Shown in pieces: positions 13,194 to 26,287 of a DNA stretch of 64,000 nt (its first letter is position 1; each line of letters begins with the position of its first letter). The DNA is taken from NCBI GenBank assembly GCA_947579665.1, contig OX388351.1, positions 57,978,939-58,042,938 of the forward strand. The letters run 5' to 3'. Origin of the DNA: Sympetrum striolatum (taxonomy: Eukaryota; Arthropoda; Insecta; Odonata; Libellulidae). Position numbers and translations under genes: made by a program. The notes beneath the pieces were generated by a model that saw only the letters and a program-made list of their open reading frames with translations, was not told where the DNA came from and ran no database searches.

Positions 13194-14925
13194 CCCAATT
13201 TCGGACTTCCACCAAATCAAGACTACTTCAATAGAATTTATTGAAAAAAATTAGCAAATTTTACCTCTTAAGTCACACTCGCATGCTAAATGGAATATGG
13301 TGGGGTATAAAACCTTTTCTATTTCTGTTAGACAGACATCTGCGCAATTCTGTCAGAATAGTCACATGTTGATTAAATGTCCAAAAGCCTTCTGTTTAGT
13401 CGCAAAAGCCATATTATTTTAATCTAACGCTATAATTAGAAGCCTTGCGTGTTTCATCTCTGTTTCTGTTGTGTAATTCTGACATCAGCCTTAATCAAGA
13501 CCATTGTGAGATAAAGTATCTGGGTGACGTGTTCTGAGATTGAATACAATTTGCATGGAATGACGAGAATATGCACTCACCTCTAAAGGTCGTGCACTAC
13601 CCACGCAAGTGGTGCCTAGATTGAGCTAAATAGGGTTTCCTGGTTAGTCATCCATGTTCCACATCTATTTTAATGACGAGCAATCAGATGTATCAGTTTC
13701 TCGAAACGTAACGCTAAATTATAAGGTACTTAGGCGAAGCGGACCTAACCAGGTAGACTCAGAGAAGAGAAATTTAGGATGTAATTGTATAAACCGATAC
13801 GCTATGGGATGTTGGTGAGATGGATTCTCGAGGAATGATGTCTTCTACCTCTAGCTTCGGGAAGCGTAGCTCACTTGTTTATTTATTTTGAACGTGTTTC
13901 CCAGCATCCGAGATGGGAACTCGGCGGTTACCTGAGAGGTTTTTTCGTAAAGTAAGTATCGAACGGGCAAACTAGCCCTCCGCTCCTTTCCGCCATGAGA
14001 GTTCTGTTTGCTCGCTATGTTTGGATTGGGACCAAGTCGCATCCTCCCTGGTGATCCCTTTTAAATGATTCGCCCCACAGGATATCGCACTGGCACGATG
14101 CTGATTTCTTTTGTCGGTGTAGCGAATTACGGCTCGTTTAACGCAGGCTGTAGAAATGCCCATCTTGTAATTGAGATACGTGGCTTTTGTATCGCTTCTC
14201 CTTTCTTTTTATGTAATTCCTAAGAAAATGTGTTTTACTAGTTACGGATTAATATGAAGACAATCGTTTTCAACTTATAATATAAATATTCAGGCAGATA
14301 TTGAAGGATATGGATAAAATTTGGGAACTTGCGTAACTTATGCTATAAATCCAATCATTTGATTTAGATATCTGACTTTTGGATCGATTGCCATTTCATA
14401 TCGTATAGTTTCTAACAAAAGTAGTTTTTATTGGTTATGAATTCAGAAGAGGAAAGAAATCATTCTATACATAATAAAAATTTTAAAGTAGAAGTAGCAA
14501 GAAGAAATATCAGGGCAGGAAACCTTTCATGATTGAAAGTCTTCCTACTCGGTTGTATCAAATTTTTTATGCATCTATTTAATTTCTACTTCTCGCAAAT
14601 TGAAAGGCTAATTCCGATTTTATGTTCGCTTGACGCTATAAACAGGCTAATTAACAGCATAAAATATGAACGTAATTATTTAGGAATCTAATTTTGATTA
14701 AAAAGTGCATTTAAGGCATTATAAGAAGTAGAAGAATATAAAGTAAATGATGCAACTATAATGTTGCGAGAAAGCAAAGTTACTTTAAAGTAGTCTCAAA
14801 GATAAGAAATCAGTAGAGAAATCAATTTTGATGGATAAATTATGATTTTTAATATGAATTGAATAATTTATTTTCTTTTTTACTCTAAAATATGTGAGTA
14901 TAGAGATATATTTAGGGCTAAATAA

Positions 14926-15116
14926 GCCTTAAGACTTATTTTTCGCGGTAACAAAGAAAAAGATGAACTTTTATAAACCCCAAGATGATTTATTCTTAAA
15001 CGATTGTGATTTCTATTCATGGAGTCACCTGATGATGGTTGTTTAAGAGTAAATTATCTTGTGGTTTGTAAAAGTTATGCTTTTCTTTGTTCCTGATTGA
15101 GACTTAATAAGACGTC
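14926..15116. repeat. Imperfect inverted repeat, about 76-bp arms, 39-bp loop
   Basis: The left arm 14926-15001 and right arm 15041-15116 are complementary over almost all their length. Matching stretches include AACAAAGAAAAAGATGAACTTTTATAAACC against a right arm reading GGTTTGTAAAAGTTATGC...TTTGTT. The loop contains CACCTGATGATGG (15026-15038). Transcribed, it would form a long hairpin. It is probably a palindromic retroelement end, or less likely a foldback element. Confidence 0.5.
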
Positions 15117-15289
15117 AAGACCCAAGGAGTCGATTATTTTAATTTTTTTCTGTTTCTTTTAGTTGTCGTAATCTGACTGCTGTGAGGTAGATGCGTGCTA
15201 TTTTCTTGTTTTGTTGGTCACATTATAAATTAAATATTTCTAACCTATAAATTCAATCATCTCAGGCCGTACTTCGTGGCACGCCATTT

Positions 15290-15385
15290 TAACTATTCCA
15301 GGAAAAAAACTCCGCAAATTTCCTCACTTAAGTTTTTTACTGTCCGACCAGTTTCAGCACAGAGGCCATCGTCAGGTGAGGAGTA
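15290..15385 (-). repeat. Retroelement-end motif (CACCTGACGATGG...GAAACTGGTC)
   Basis: On the minus strand this reads CACCTGACGATGGCCTCTGT, then GCTGAAACTGGTCGGACAG, then TAAAAA. It is the same motif class as at 11343 and in the loops of the nearby inverted repeats, without clear flanking arms. The family is not assigned. Confidence 0.3.
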
Positions 15386-15843
15386 ACAGAAGAGGCAGCA
15401 ACATAAATAGTCAGAGGAATTTCAAGGGAGAGAAAGGAGAAGGGAAGGGATAGTGCAATGGAGTTCTCATTCAATTGAATTTTAATCTACAGTCGCGATT
15501 TATACGAAAGAACGAGTTACCGTGGAAACTAATTGAGGTGGCGGGAATGGATCGCAGCGACTCAAATCTTGCCGTCTTATTGGGAAACCTTGGAGATGCC
15601 ATTTAGGCTCCATTCAGTGAGTCAGAACTGTCAAACCCTTGTCACCGTCAACTGATGCTCCCTCATATTCTTCCTTCCTTTTCAAATCATTTCTCCTTCT
15701 TCTGCGAAAACGTTTGTCAACTGCTACACTTGTATTTAAACCCTCTCACTCATCCGTCTGTTCTGTTTTCTACCTGTTTGTTATACCATTCCACGCCCGA
15801 GAGGAATACATGGATAACTAATAGAATTTTTGTGTAAATCAAT

Positions 15844-16181
15844 TACCGTATAAGCTGAGTTTTTAGCACATTTTATATGCTGAAGAAGCCCCCATCGACT
15901 CGAGTGTGGGTTTTCCTTTACCTGTTTATTGGTGGAAAAAGTCTGTCGTGGTCAGAAATCGACTTGTGTATTCCTCATGTACTCAATTAAAAGTTCTTTG
16001 TCACTTTTCTTCGCAATCGCGTGCCGTCCGTCGGGAGTTGTCTTACTGAAAAAAATCATGTTTTATCGGTCGACGTCAGGCGTCGGATATTCCACCCTAG
16101 GCTTACATTCGAGTCACTTAGTTTTCCCAGTTTTTGTGATGAAATTTGGTGCCTCGACTTATATCCGGGTCAGCTTATACA
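15844..16181. mobile_element. Probable MITE with GTATAAGCTGA termini
   Basis: GTATAAGCTGA at 15848-15858 is exactly inverted as TCAGCTTATAC at 16170-16180. Internal sub-repeats of the form CTTA-(C/T)A-TTCGAGTC and CGACTTATATCCGGGTC occur near 16098-16170. This pattern resembles widely scattered non-autonomous DNA elements whose ends read (A)CCGTATA...TATACGG with internal CTTATATTCGAG repeats. No transposase is visible. Target-site duplications are not clear, so the insertion is old. Confidence 0.45.
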
Positions 16182-17293
16182 AGAGTATATTTATTGGAAA
16201 CTTACTTCAGAAGTAGTTCTGGTGTTTTGTAAAAATTATTGTTACGGAAATTTACGAATTGTTTTCTGGTCGATTCAATAGAATTCTACTTACTTAACAT
16301 TTCTTTCGTAGATAATTGAGATCGTTACGTAAGAATTCTACATCAATAGCTTAAGACTGAATAAATTAATTCAGTTCTCATTTCTATTTTGAATACCATT
16401 TGGGGAGTGATTTGCTAACTACTAAGTCTTTCGTAAGTCTGATTAGATAACGACTGGTTCTAAGAGTGTTATTGTAATTTATAAATTACCCAAGTACTAC
16501 CCTAGGATTTTTGTTTAATTCTTTTAATCATTTTTAGAAGATTAGAATAATTTTAGAATATGTTTAATATAAAATAATTAATATCAATATGCTTTGAGAT
16601 ATGATAATACTGGTAAAACATTAAATAACAACTTTTTATCAATCTAATGATTTTGCAACGGTAAATATTCACTTATTAGGCATTTCTATTGCTGAAGAGA
16701 GATTCCATCTCATTTGCCAAGAATAATTATCTTTTTATTATATCGTATCGAGTAATTATATCTTCTGTTCAGTGAAGCGATTTTCAGTTTACGTTGGTTT
16801 CACAAAAACTACAAATTTCTATAGTTATCATGTTTTAATCCATTCTGAATGTATTCTATAATTATTCTGCTAAATATTATTTAAACAATATCTGGAATGA
16901 GTGAGCCTATCGAAAATATCATGAGCATTCTAGTTGGGCATTGGTCCGTAAATAATTAGTTCACTAAATTGGATTCTGGCGTGTTTCCGATAAATGTACA
17001 CACATTCCAATTGTGCGCTGCATGTAGGTAGTGGGTGAATGGTTGTGGCAGCTATTTCGGAATATCTCTATAAATATGCCTGTTAGGAATGTTCCGATCA
17101 TAAATTCTCTGACCCAATTGTTTTGCATATCATTCTATTGCGTAGATAGCATTTACATATTCAGGGATCTTAAATTTTTCAAATATGTTTATTCTTTTAT
17201 GATTATTAACTGCCGTTTTCCCTGTTCAATATCGATTTATATGTCATCAGTTTGCATTTAGTGCTCACTAATTAATAACGATATTCTATAAAG

Positions 17294-17820
17294 CTGGGGT
17301 TCATTAATTGGTCCAGGGACAGTGCTAGGGGTCAGTCAAGAGGTACAGGGTCTCTATGTCAGGATCGGGGCCAATAAAAATTGTGAAAAATCAGTAATAC
17401 ATGTATCATTAATCATTTAAGAAGTACAATAGTAGGAATAATTGTATGAATTTGGATTTCAATGGATTACTAATTGAAGTAGGATGATCGGAGTAGCTCC
17501 TAAAGGATCTAGCGATAAATAACGTTGAGAAACCATGCTAAAACTAGTGATTATTAACCTTTTTCATTGTCAGCACCTTCTTGAATCTGTAAATAAACTT
17601 TCGCACCCACTTGGAAAATGTTTCTAATTTATGTTTAGGTAATGATATTTATTTTAAGATTGTTAATTTATTACATAAAAAATAATATATTTATAACAAA
17701 TACTATATTATTATATTTAAAACAATATAACATATTTAATGACTATGTTTTTTAAAAAACGTTTCTGACCCCTAGACTCTCTAGAATTACTCTTCTGCAC
17801 CCTCGGTTAAGAACCACAAC
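17294..17820. mobile_element. Eroded hAT-like element
   Basis: The right end, read on the minus strand, is GTTGTGGTTCTTAACCGAGG and then GTGCAGAAG, very like the hAT terminal pattern CAGTGGTTCTTAACC...GGGTGC. The left end reads CTGGGGTTCATTAATTGG and shares GGTTC-x-TTAA; both arms also contain CTAGGGGTCAG (17325 and, inverted, 17765-17776). No transposase remains and no 8-bp target duplication is clear, so it is an old non-autonomous copy. Confidence 0.45.
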
Positions 17821-20800
17821 CCTAAATGAATCTAAAAACGTAAAATTTAATGCCTAGTAATGTTTTATATGGGTTTCATCTTCATCCTGTTTTTTCGTCT
17901 TTTGGATCTCAGCATGTTTCATATTTCATTATCCTCGGATTTACTCACTATTTTTCATATTCGATCCAGAATTTTTTCTTTCTTCTCGTTTCTAATTCGT
18001 AGCTATGTTCACCATCTTTTTTGATTGAATTATTTTCTTTATGTTCGTTCCTTAGTCATTTATAGGTATCAATTTCTATTATTTATGTGCTGAATTTATT
18101 CATATTTGTATATGATACTTCTAAACATCTAAATACATCTAAACTGCATTAATACTGTTTTATTTTATACATTTATGATTCATATAATGATGATATTCAT
18201 ATCATAAAATAGAGAAAGAAGGTTATAAATGTAGCAGGACATGGTGGAACTCAAGAAAAACAGACATATATTGTCCTCTTCCATGTAAAACCTTGGATAT
18301 TTATAGACCTCGTGCGATCGACCTCAGGTGATCCATTTAGACCATTTTAGAGTCCGTCGTGCACCATTGAGAAACTTTCTCCTCGTACTTTACGAGATTT
18401 CAAGAAACGCCGGGCTCCCATTCGTTTTGGGTCGAATCCGTATTTTCTCCGTAACCAGATCGGCAACGCATCACGGAAGTATAATTCCCTGGCCTTAGTT
18501 TTTTCGGTCGATCGAGTGAGTCACCGTGACTGGCGCCTTGGGCACTTACATTTCCCATATATCTCCCCCTTTTCCCCATATTTTCACTTCCTGCCCACCA
18601 GGGGCGAAGTGGCGCCCCCCGCACTCGGCGGGGTTTCGGCCTAATTGTGACCATTTAGAACGCCGGAGCTTTTACATTTTGATTTCCCTGAAAAATTAAT
18701 CCCGTTCCCGGATCGTAAGCTAGAGAATTATCGGAGACCTTTCGTGTTTTATTCTAAATTGGGGCGTTAATAAATTCGGACGCGTCCCTATCTCATTCGT
18801 TTGCGTTTCGCAGAGGGCGACACCGTCGGAATCCCTCGCACTGCCGCTTTCGTTTGTTTGGCGGGAATGCGTTTTCGCTAATGGTGGGGACTCATTAGAG
18901 CAATTTTAGTAATGGGTTTAAGGTTCCGGTCAGACTATAAATCCCCATAACGAAAGGAAAGGCTCGCTGTTGGCGATTGCGTAAGCGACTTGCTTTGCGA
19001 ATTATCGTTGCGATGAGTAAAATAGGAATGTCCTGCTTGTTTGGTTTCCCTCGCAAAACGGAACGGGCAGCGGTATTGTTAATTACCTTGTGAATATGCA
19101 GTGATTAACAGCGGAAGAAGAATTGTGCGAAGAAATTTCAAAAGTCACTTGCTGAGAGGTCGTTCACTCCGTAAAGAATCATGTTTGTAGAAGTGAATGA
19201 TATGAAACCAGTAGTTTATGTTTAAAAGTAATTAATTATAATTTTTTCGCGTTATATACTGCCATATTTTCAAATCCTCTCTGGATTTTGAAAGTAACTA
19301 ATATGGAAGATGTAATTTATCTTTCAAGTTTTATCAAATTTGTAATATGCAATTTATTGGTTTATGTGGGAGCTCAAATCGTGACAATGTAATTACACTG
19401 TCGCCTCGGTAGTTTTGTGTGGTTCAAGTTACTGTATGCCAAATTATATTCCACTTACAGTCAATTAATGATTGAGTACAAAGACATAAATCACATTTAT
19501 CGTTGTTTACCTTTAAAAAGTATTTATAATCATGTCATGGAGTTTTTATCTTACGAATGTTTCTTTTCTGTTTTATTGTTCTTTGTGATGTAGCCATATT
19601 TATTCCGTTTCATATTTGTAAAATAATCTATTTCTAGCCTTTTGCATTTTTATGAAATCAATTTTAGGTACATTGTTTTCCATATAATTGACATTTCACT
19701 CTGCTGCAGACTTGGCTCATGAAAATGGTGTCAATAATGTATGAGATATGATCAAATTAACTGTGATGGTGTACGTGGAGTTTTACTTTCATCTTTTATT
19801 TAGAAAATTTAAATATTTATAGTTTATTGTATTAAAATTCTCCTTGTAAACTTTAAGGCTCGATATATCGTTAAATTATTTCTTAAAAATGAAAAGAAAC
19901 GGAAAGTCTAGTATGTACTTATGTGCATTAAAAAGTGCTGAAATTTTTTTTATCTTTTCTTGGTAATTTTCATGTTTTAATTAAAATCTCACAAAATGAA
20001 GTTACTACTCGGCAGTTTAGTTCCAGTGGTTACCACATCATTAGTTAGGATACGGTTTTACCTTTATCTATTCCGATTTATTTTCATTAAGAGGATAACA
20101 CTTTTACGTTCCTTCCTTTGGAAGTAATTGCGTGGGATCGAGATTTCGGGGCTCCTCCGTTATGCCATTTCTGAGATGATTCCCAGTCATAATTCTGCAG
20201 AAAAAACCCCTCGATTGATTTCTGGAGAATCCCTCACGATTTCCTATTCACGTCCCGCCTTTCACTGGCTCTTCATCTCGGCTTAAAGGGGATGACACGA
20301 AGCAAACAAATACGCTTATCATGCCGTCGCTGTCGGAATGAATTCGAATTGAAAATGACCTCCTTTGTGTGCCCTCTTATCTGCGGACGGAAAGCGCCTA
20401 AGGGCTCCACAAATGCCGTTTCTGATCTCCCCAAAGGGATCCGCTCATTTTCGCAGTATTTCATTTTTATCGCTCCGGAGTGGATGTGAGGTTATTGCAT
20501 CTTCGTCCGTCCTTCTTCGAGTCCCATTAACGCCGGGGAAAATGGATCCATTTCCCTGAGACGTGCCGAAGGTCTGTTAACGCCGGCCGTTCCGGGGAAT
20601 ACATCATGCTACAGTCCTAAACAAGTGCCGCTCTCGGAACTTCTTACGGAATTAGGACTCTTTTTAGGAACTTTATTCCCCGGAATCCATAGGATTGTCT
20701 TATTCCGCCCATAGGCTGTTTTAGGTGGAATTTCTTGGAATCCTCCTCCTCAGGAAATTTTCCCTTTTCAAAGTAGTACAAAAATGTGGAATCGTTCTAT

Positions 20801-23800
20801 TTCCTCTAATGCTCTCTTTTGACGCGGTATTAAGATTAAATTACAGCCTTCTGTGTGCAGATGCTTGAAATTGAAGGAATTAACCTAGGCTTTAACTTTA
20901 TACTGTGTCGCCTTTGAACCATTTTTGAAGTGAATAGAAATATTTTTTTCCGAATTCCAACCCATAAAAATTTGAGAATCAGTTCGAACGTGAAGGAATT
21001 GTTAATAGTTTAAGACCCGGTATTATAATTAAATAGTAATATTAATTTATTCATAGAAAAACATTCACAGTAATTTTCAGAATATAATCTGAAAGTGAAC
21101 TGATGTCAGATACCGAATGGTTATTATGCGCGCTGTTGCATAATTCGTCATTCTGTACACATAATGACGAAAAGCTTAGAAATGCTTCATTGTTAAAAGG
21201 GAATTACACCGCAATCTTTGCTTTCACTCTGGCGTACTGTATCATAATCGATCGTTAAAACATTAATGGTAATTATAATGATGATTAACGTATTAAATAG
21301 AAAGTACCGGATTCTGGCTCCGTAGTATAATTTCTAGGCAAATCTGCTTATCTACTCAATTGAATGTTAATCGTAACTGCACTTAAGCGGCAGAGAGTGC
21401 ATTGTGGTTAAACAGTTTTAAAATGTAAAGCTCATTCAATCAGGTACTTACTTTAATAATCAATTTAGGTGCCAGTGAAGCTTTCGACATCGATTACGAT
21501 GTGGTTTATAATAATAATAATAATATAGTGATACTAAACTCCATTTTAAATATTCTTGGTAATACTGGGCCTAAGTATTTGGTCTTTCATATTTCTTTAT
21601 GTTAGTGAAATTTTTAAATATTTGCGCCCTTTGCTTCATCACATAAATCTTTCTGCTACTAGATGAAGATCTCGTAAGAAAAGGAAAATGGTATAAAATT
21701 ATCAGTATGACGTGAAAAACAGCGACTTTTTTCAGACTTTATACTTTTAATGATGAAATGCTACCATGTTTCCTCTAAGATAAGGTATTGCCCGAGAATA
21801 AGTTCTAAAAAAATATTTCATCGTTTTTTTAAATAAGCCTTACCCTAAGGTAAGCCTAAGTAAGATAAGCCGTTGTGGATATCGTCAGACGGTTTAAAAA
21901 CACGCCGGAAGTATTGAGTTAAAAAATCTTTCATAACTAAATATCACTAATATTATAGAAATCATTGCAATAAATAAATGATTATATATATATTTTTTCT
22001 TTTTGACCAAAAATAGAAAATAGAATAGTAGAATTTTGTACATGAAAAAAATACCCCTGAAAATCTTAAGAGCAAAACTCAGAGCCGGGTCTTGCTTGCT
22101 TTCTAGGAAATACGATAGAAAAATAATAATTTATGTTACTCTACTATGCGAAGAATTCCAGCCGTATTGTTCAATATTATTGAGAAACGTTAACATTTCG
22201 CAAAAACTTGGTTTTTAAGGAGTTAACTCTGTATTTCTCTAGTTGAATTCCGCCACCAGCATTTAAATATAAGTGGAATAATATCATCCAAAATAATGAG
22301 GATTATCCCTTATCTGTTTAATGGCCAGTTTTATCTTTTAATAGCTTATGTAACTACCCCATTTCGAGGGTTTAATCGTTCATAAAAAATAGCTGCTAAG
22401 GAAACAGCAATTGCTTGACTCTTATTAAGGTTTGGCGAGAGTGCAACATTTTTATTGGCCCAAATAATTGAATATAATCAGTTAATTTATCTCTACTCAG
22501 CACCTGTTCTATTAGTTCTTGTAATTGGTTGCGAATGTGGATAATTCTTAAGGAGGTTTCGCATTGTGTATGCATGTAGCTTTGCCGTTCGCATGATTAT
22601 TGTGGGCTACAGGAAAGGAATTGATGTGTATGAATTCAACCTTTTGATTCTGTAAATTTCAAATGAAATAACTTTTGAAGCCATCAGTATTCCCCGCCCT
22701 TGCGTTTAATTATTTGTCGGTGAATTAAGTGCTCCAGTGCCCCTTATTCTGTATAACTATTTTTAAATGGATTCTGTAAATGTTTGCTCAATTTTTTGTT
22801 GGCTAATGCAGAAATCTTTCATCTTGACGAAGATGACTTAGGCTCGTTATTTTTCCGCAATTCGCATATACCATTGAAGATCAAAGTACTAGTATAATTC
22901 TACTTATTTCATTGCTAATTATTATATCAGAGAACTTCATAATCCTCTAAGTCATCCTTAGATGGTTGACATTTCAGAAAAATATTTCTCTTATGTTCCT
23001 TAAGCTCGAAATTCCTACCTCTGAATTGTACGAAGTTTCTGAAATTACCTTGTCATTGTTATCCTACTTAAAATTTTGTGAATTTTTTCGGATCGGCGAA
23101 TCTTTTTCACAAAATAAGATAGGGGTCTCAAACCTAGCGAATATAGGCACAGTTTTGTGGTGACGGTATACCCAGTTATCTTTTCATTTTCGTTTTACGA
23201 CGGAAAATTTGCTTCTAGCTCCGTCCCAGGGACAAAGATGCGCAAATTAGCTGCGGTATTAAAACATTTTACTCCATTAAATAATAGCTGACAGAGAAGG
23301 ATATGATGGCTTGAAAATTTTACCCGTACTTCCGAATTTGTTAGGGTAAGATACCCGTAGCAGTAGAAAAAATAAAGGCCATCAAGAGTTGAAGCTCGTC
23401 ATTTTCTCTTTGAAGTTCTTAGGGACAGAGAAAACTTGGATTGCTCTTGGATGAAAAAAGTGAAGCTCTCCAGTGAAAACTTTATACCTCGAGAAAAAGA
23501 GTAACCTTTAATAGAGAGAAAAATGAATTTTTACCTTAACTTTAGTTACTATGGTAGAGGAAGTTGGGAATTCTTGACAGAGTGAAGCACGGTGGGAAAT
23601 TCTCCACGACCATTAGGTAGTCGTGAAGGCCTGTCATCAACTTATCAAAACTCGAAGCAAAGTTTTCTTCTTGTATGCATATGGGATACGCTTTATTTTG
23701 AACGGAGAATTTTTTTACTGTTTTTATCTTGAGTAGGTGTTACTACCGGACCAGCAATGTGACATGCATACGCTGAAAGTATTATTATATAGTCTATTAA

Positions 23801-24019
23801 ATTAGTCTTTGCTCCTGAGAAGGCGATTCAAAAAGAATAAGGTACTCTATCACTGTTGTTTCCACATGTAATACTCTGTTTTTAATGTGTAATAGACCCC
23901 ATTGGATTAAATAACATTGCTAGGAGTTTATTTAAGATCAGGGATAGATTGGAGATCGACTTATAGATTAAAATCAAAGTTTACAAATGCAGTACTCAGG
24001 AGAGACATAAGAATATTAC

Positions 24020-24120
24020 ATGTTGCTACGTAGATTTGAGAGGGACTGACTTCTCATAGAACTCATTGGATATAATGAACGTCTCAGAGTTTACAGATAA
24101 ATTTAAACAAACAACCTGCA
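24020..24120 (+). repeat. Dispersed repeat, copy 1 (partner near 41590)
   Basis: This stretch, including GTTGCTACGTAGATTTGAGA and AGAGTTTACAGATAA, aligns by eye over about 90 bp with 41578-41675 (GTTGCAACGCATACTGAGAG ... CGAATTTACAGATAA). Both are on the plus strand. The family is unknown. Confidence 0.4.
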
Positions 24121-24550
24121 ATTTTGTTTTTTCCCCGCGCTTTAAAAGTCATTTTCCTTTCTCAGTCGCAAGATAAATTTAACCAACTATATCTGTCTAT
24201 TGTCAAAAATAAGAGTAAAATTTCCTGTGCAGTGAACCATGTTTGATTTTGACATGATAGCTATTTTTATTCATAATACCAACTACTATATACCATAACG
24301 CCGATTGCTACAAGATTTTGCTGTTCATTCGTGTTTTTGCCTTACTCTTTCTGTTGCACATATATAAACATATCTGGTTATGATGAAACTCCTTTATTTA
24401 CTATCCATTCTTCAGGAATATTGAGGCACATAAACCTATAAGGGGGAATACAGACTATATAGAATATAAAATAAAGGTAGAATAGTGTATGTGTTCATTC
24501 TATCAACTTAGAAAGTAATATTGGTTCTTATAAGCCTATGTAGATGGAAT

Positions 24551-25060
24551 CCTATTTATTACTTTCTCCATATACGAAGTATAGAGAAAGAATTGTTTTC
24601 ATGAAAAAATCGACTTCGAGATTTCAACGGAAATACATGTTTTGGGGTCCCTAAAACACGTTTTGACCATTTTCGGAATGATGTCTGTGTGTATGTGTGT
24701 GTGTGATAGTGGGCGCTCTAACGTAAAAACTATTAGTCGTATCAATACCAAACTTCATGTATAGTATTGGGGTGTGTGCTGTCAGATTAGTTTTTGGAGT
24801 AAATCGGTTAACCGGAAGTCGAGCTTCATTCATCAAAGCTCATTTCCGGTTTTCAAAATATCTCCATAAATATTATATTTAGGTATAAACTATAATTTAT
24901 AAAAGTTTTAGAATTTGTAATTTACTATAACTTTTGTATGAAACATATTTTTCTACCACTGATTGTTTAGGAGTTATTCATGAAATACTGATAAACCGGA
25001 AGTTGTTGATTATGTACTTTGTGGGCGCTCTGGGCGCTGGGGCGAAAGGCCAATTTCATC
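24551..25060. repeat. Possible dispersed repeat with (GT)n core
   Basis: The left end has an inverted CTTTCTC...GAGAAAG pair (about 24563-24591). Then come TCGAGATTTCAACGGAAAT, a TGTGTG run (24680-24703) and a repeated GGGCGCTCT (24710 and 25022). The layout resembles a widespread arthropod repeat I know by pattern, but I cannot name it. Boundaries are approximate. Confidence 0.3.
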
Positions 25061-25871
25061 GTTTTTCATCGAGCATGTCCCGAAAAACATTATTTATAAC
25101 GTTTTTGACGTAAAAGATAATAATATATAAATTAATCACTCATCTTCCAAGTTTAGATTGAATATAGAGTTCTAAAATACTGTCGTAGATAAATATTTAC
25201 ATTTTACGTATGGAGAAATTCATGTGCTGGCCACATCAGATTTTTTTTATACATTTCATACCCTTGGACATTAAAATGAAACAAGTTAGCTAATAATATT
25301 TTAACCTCGCACATTGGGGCACCCTATTGTAAACTCTGAACGATAAAAGCTACATTAAAAATCCATCCACGACTTCAACTCAGACGTACTCGACATTCCC
25401 GCTTCGAAGTTTCTCGTTAATGGAATTTTTCAGGATTGAGAAAGTCTCTGGAAGGTGAAAAATTATTTTTTGATCGGGATGGAGAGAATTCGAATCTCTT
25501 CATTCCTAAAGGAAGGAGGAAACGTAATTTGGCGCGAGGCGTTAAGGTGACTAAGTGGTTCGGACGGGTTGCGCTGCAGAATGAATGGATTACGGAATTT
25601 CTTCCATTTGTGCCGCCATCTGTCATCAGGAAGTACGGCTGCGTGCGGATGGAGCCCGATATTAAAGAAAATGCAATCATCGGCGGAGGCCCGCGGGATT
25701 CCAGGGCCCGAATGGCTCGGATTAGGGTATTAATAGACATGCGTAGGATTCGGACTGGAATCTACTTTGAATGCATACTCTTCCTTGTTGGCTCGGTCCG
25801 CTAGAGTTGAGATCCGTTTGGTGACAACGATTTCGTTATTGATGCGTCGTACAGTCATTCCCATTACACTA

Positions 25872-26015
25872 CTGTGTTTTCGCGATTTCTTTCATTTCCC
25901 ACATTTCTGCGAGCGTTTTCCCGCTACGTGTTTTTTCTATGATGACCTTAAGTTGCAAGGATTTTTCTCCATTGTTTGTCTTTCTTTTCTTTTCAATTTA
26001 TCTTCGTCAATAATG
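25872..26015 (+). repeat. Dispersed family CTGTGTTTTCGCG, copy 1
   Basis: The copy starts CTGTGTTTTCGCGATTTC and continues GAGCGTTTTCCCGCTACGTG, then AAGGATTTTTCTCC and a T-rich end. The same ordered blocks occur at 37963-38140 (+) and 62257-62532 (-). It is probably a short retroelement; this copy lacks a clear tail. Confidence 0.55.
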
Positions 26016-26251
26016 TAAGAGATTAGGTGGAATAGAGGCCCGCATGGAACTAAACTCGCCAAGAAATAGTTTATCTATCATTGCCTCTGAGATATTAGGA
26101 CATTTTGTCTGTAAAATATTCAGCCCTAAGGCCGCTTTGTACCTTACCATCTCTAAAATTAAGTAACAAGAGCTAGTACGGGTAATGAGGCTTGCAAGGC
26201 AAGATGAGGAATGAGGAAGTTTGCGTTTGCTTTCCTCACCAAAGCAGAATA

Positions 26252-26287
26252 CTATCAGTGAAACATGTTCATGTGTTTCACTGATAG
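26252..26287. repeat. Perfect 14-bp-arm hairpin
   Basis: CTATCAGTGAAACA and TGTTTCACTGATAG are exact reverse complements separated by 8 bp (TGTTCATG). It could form a cruciform or RNA hairpin. The arms are too short for a typical animal pre-miRNA without further pairing outside, which I do not see. Confidence 0.6.

Noticed and set aside
25399..25804. 122-codon plus-strand frame with a basic composition
   Set aside because: It lies in a GC-richer intron patch and is overlapped by a 107-codon minus-strand frame. I recognised nothing in either, and no splice partner is evident.
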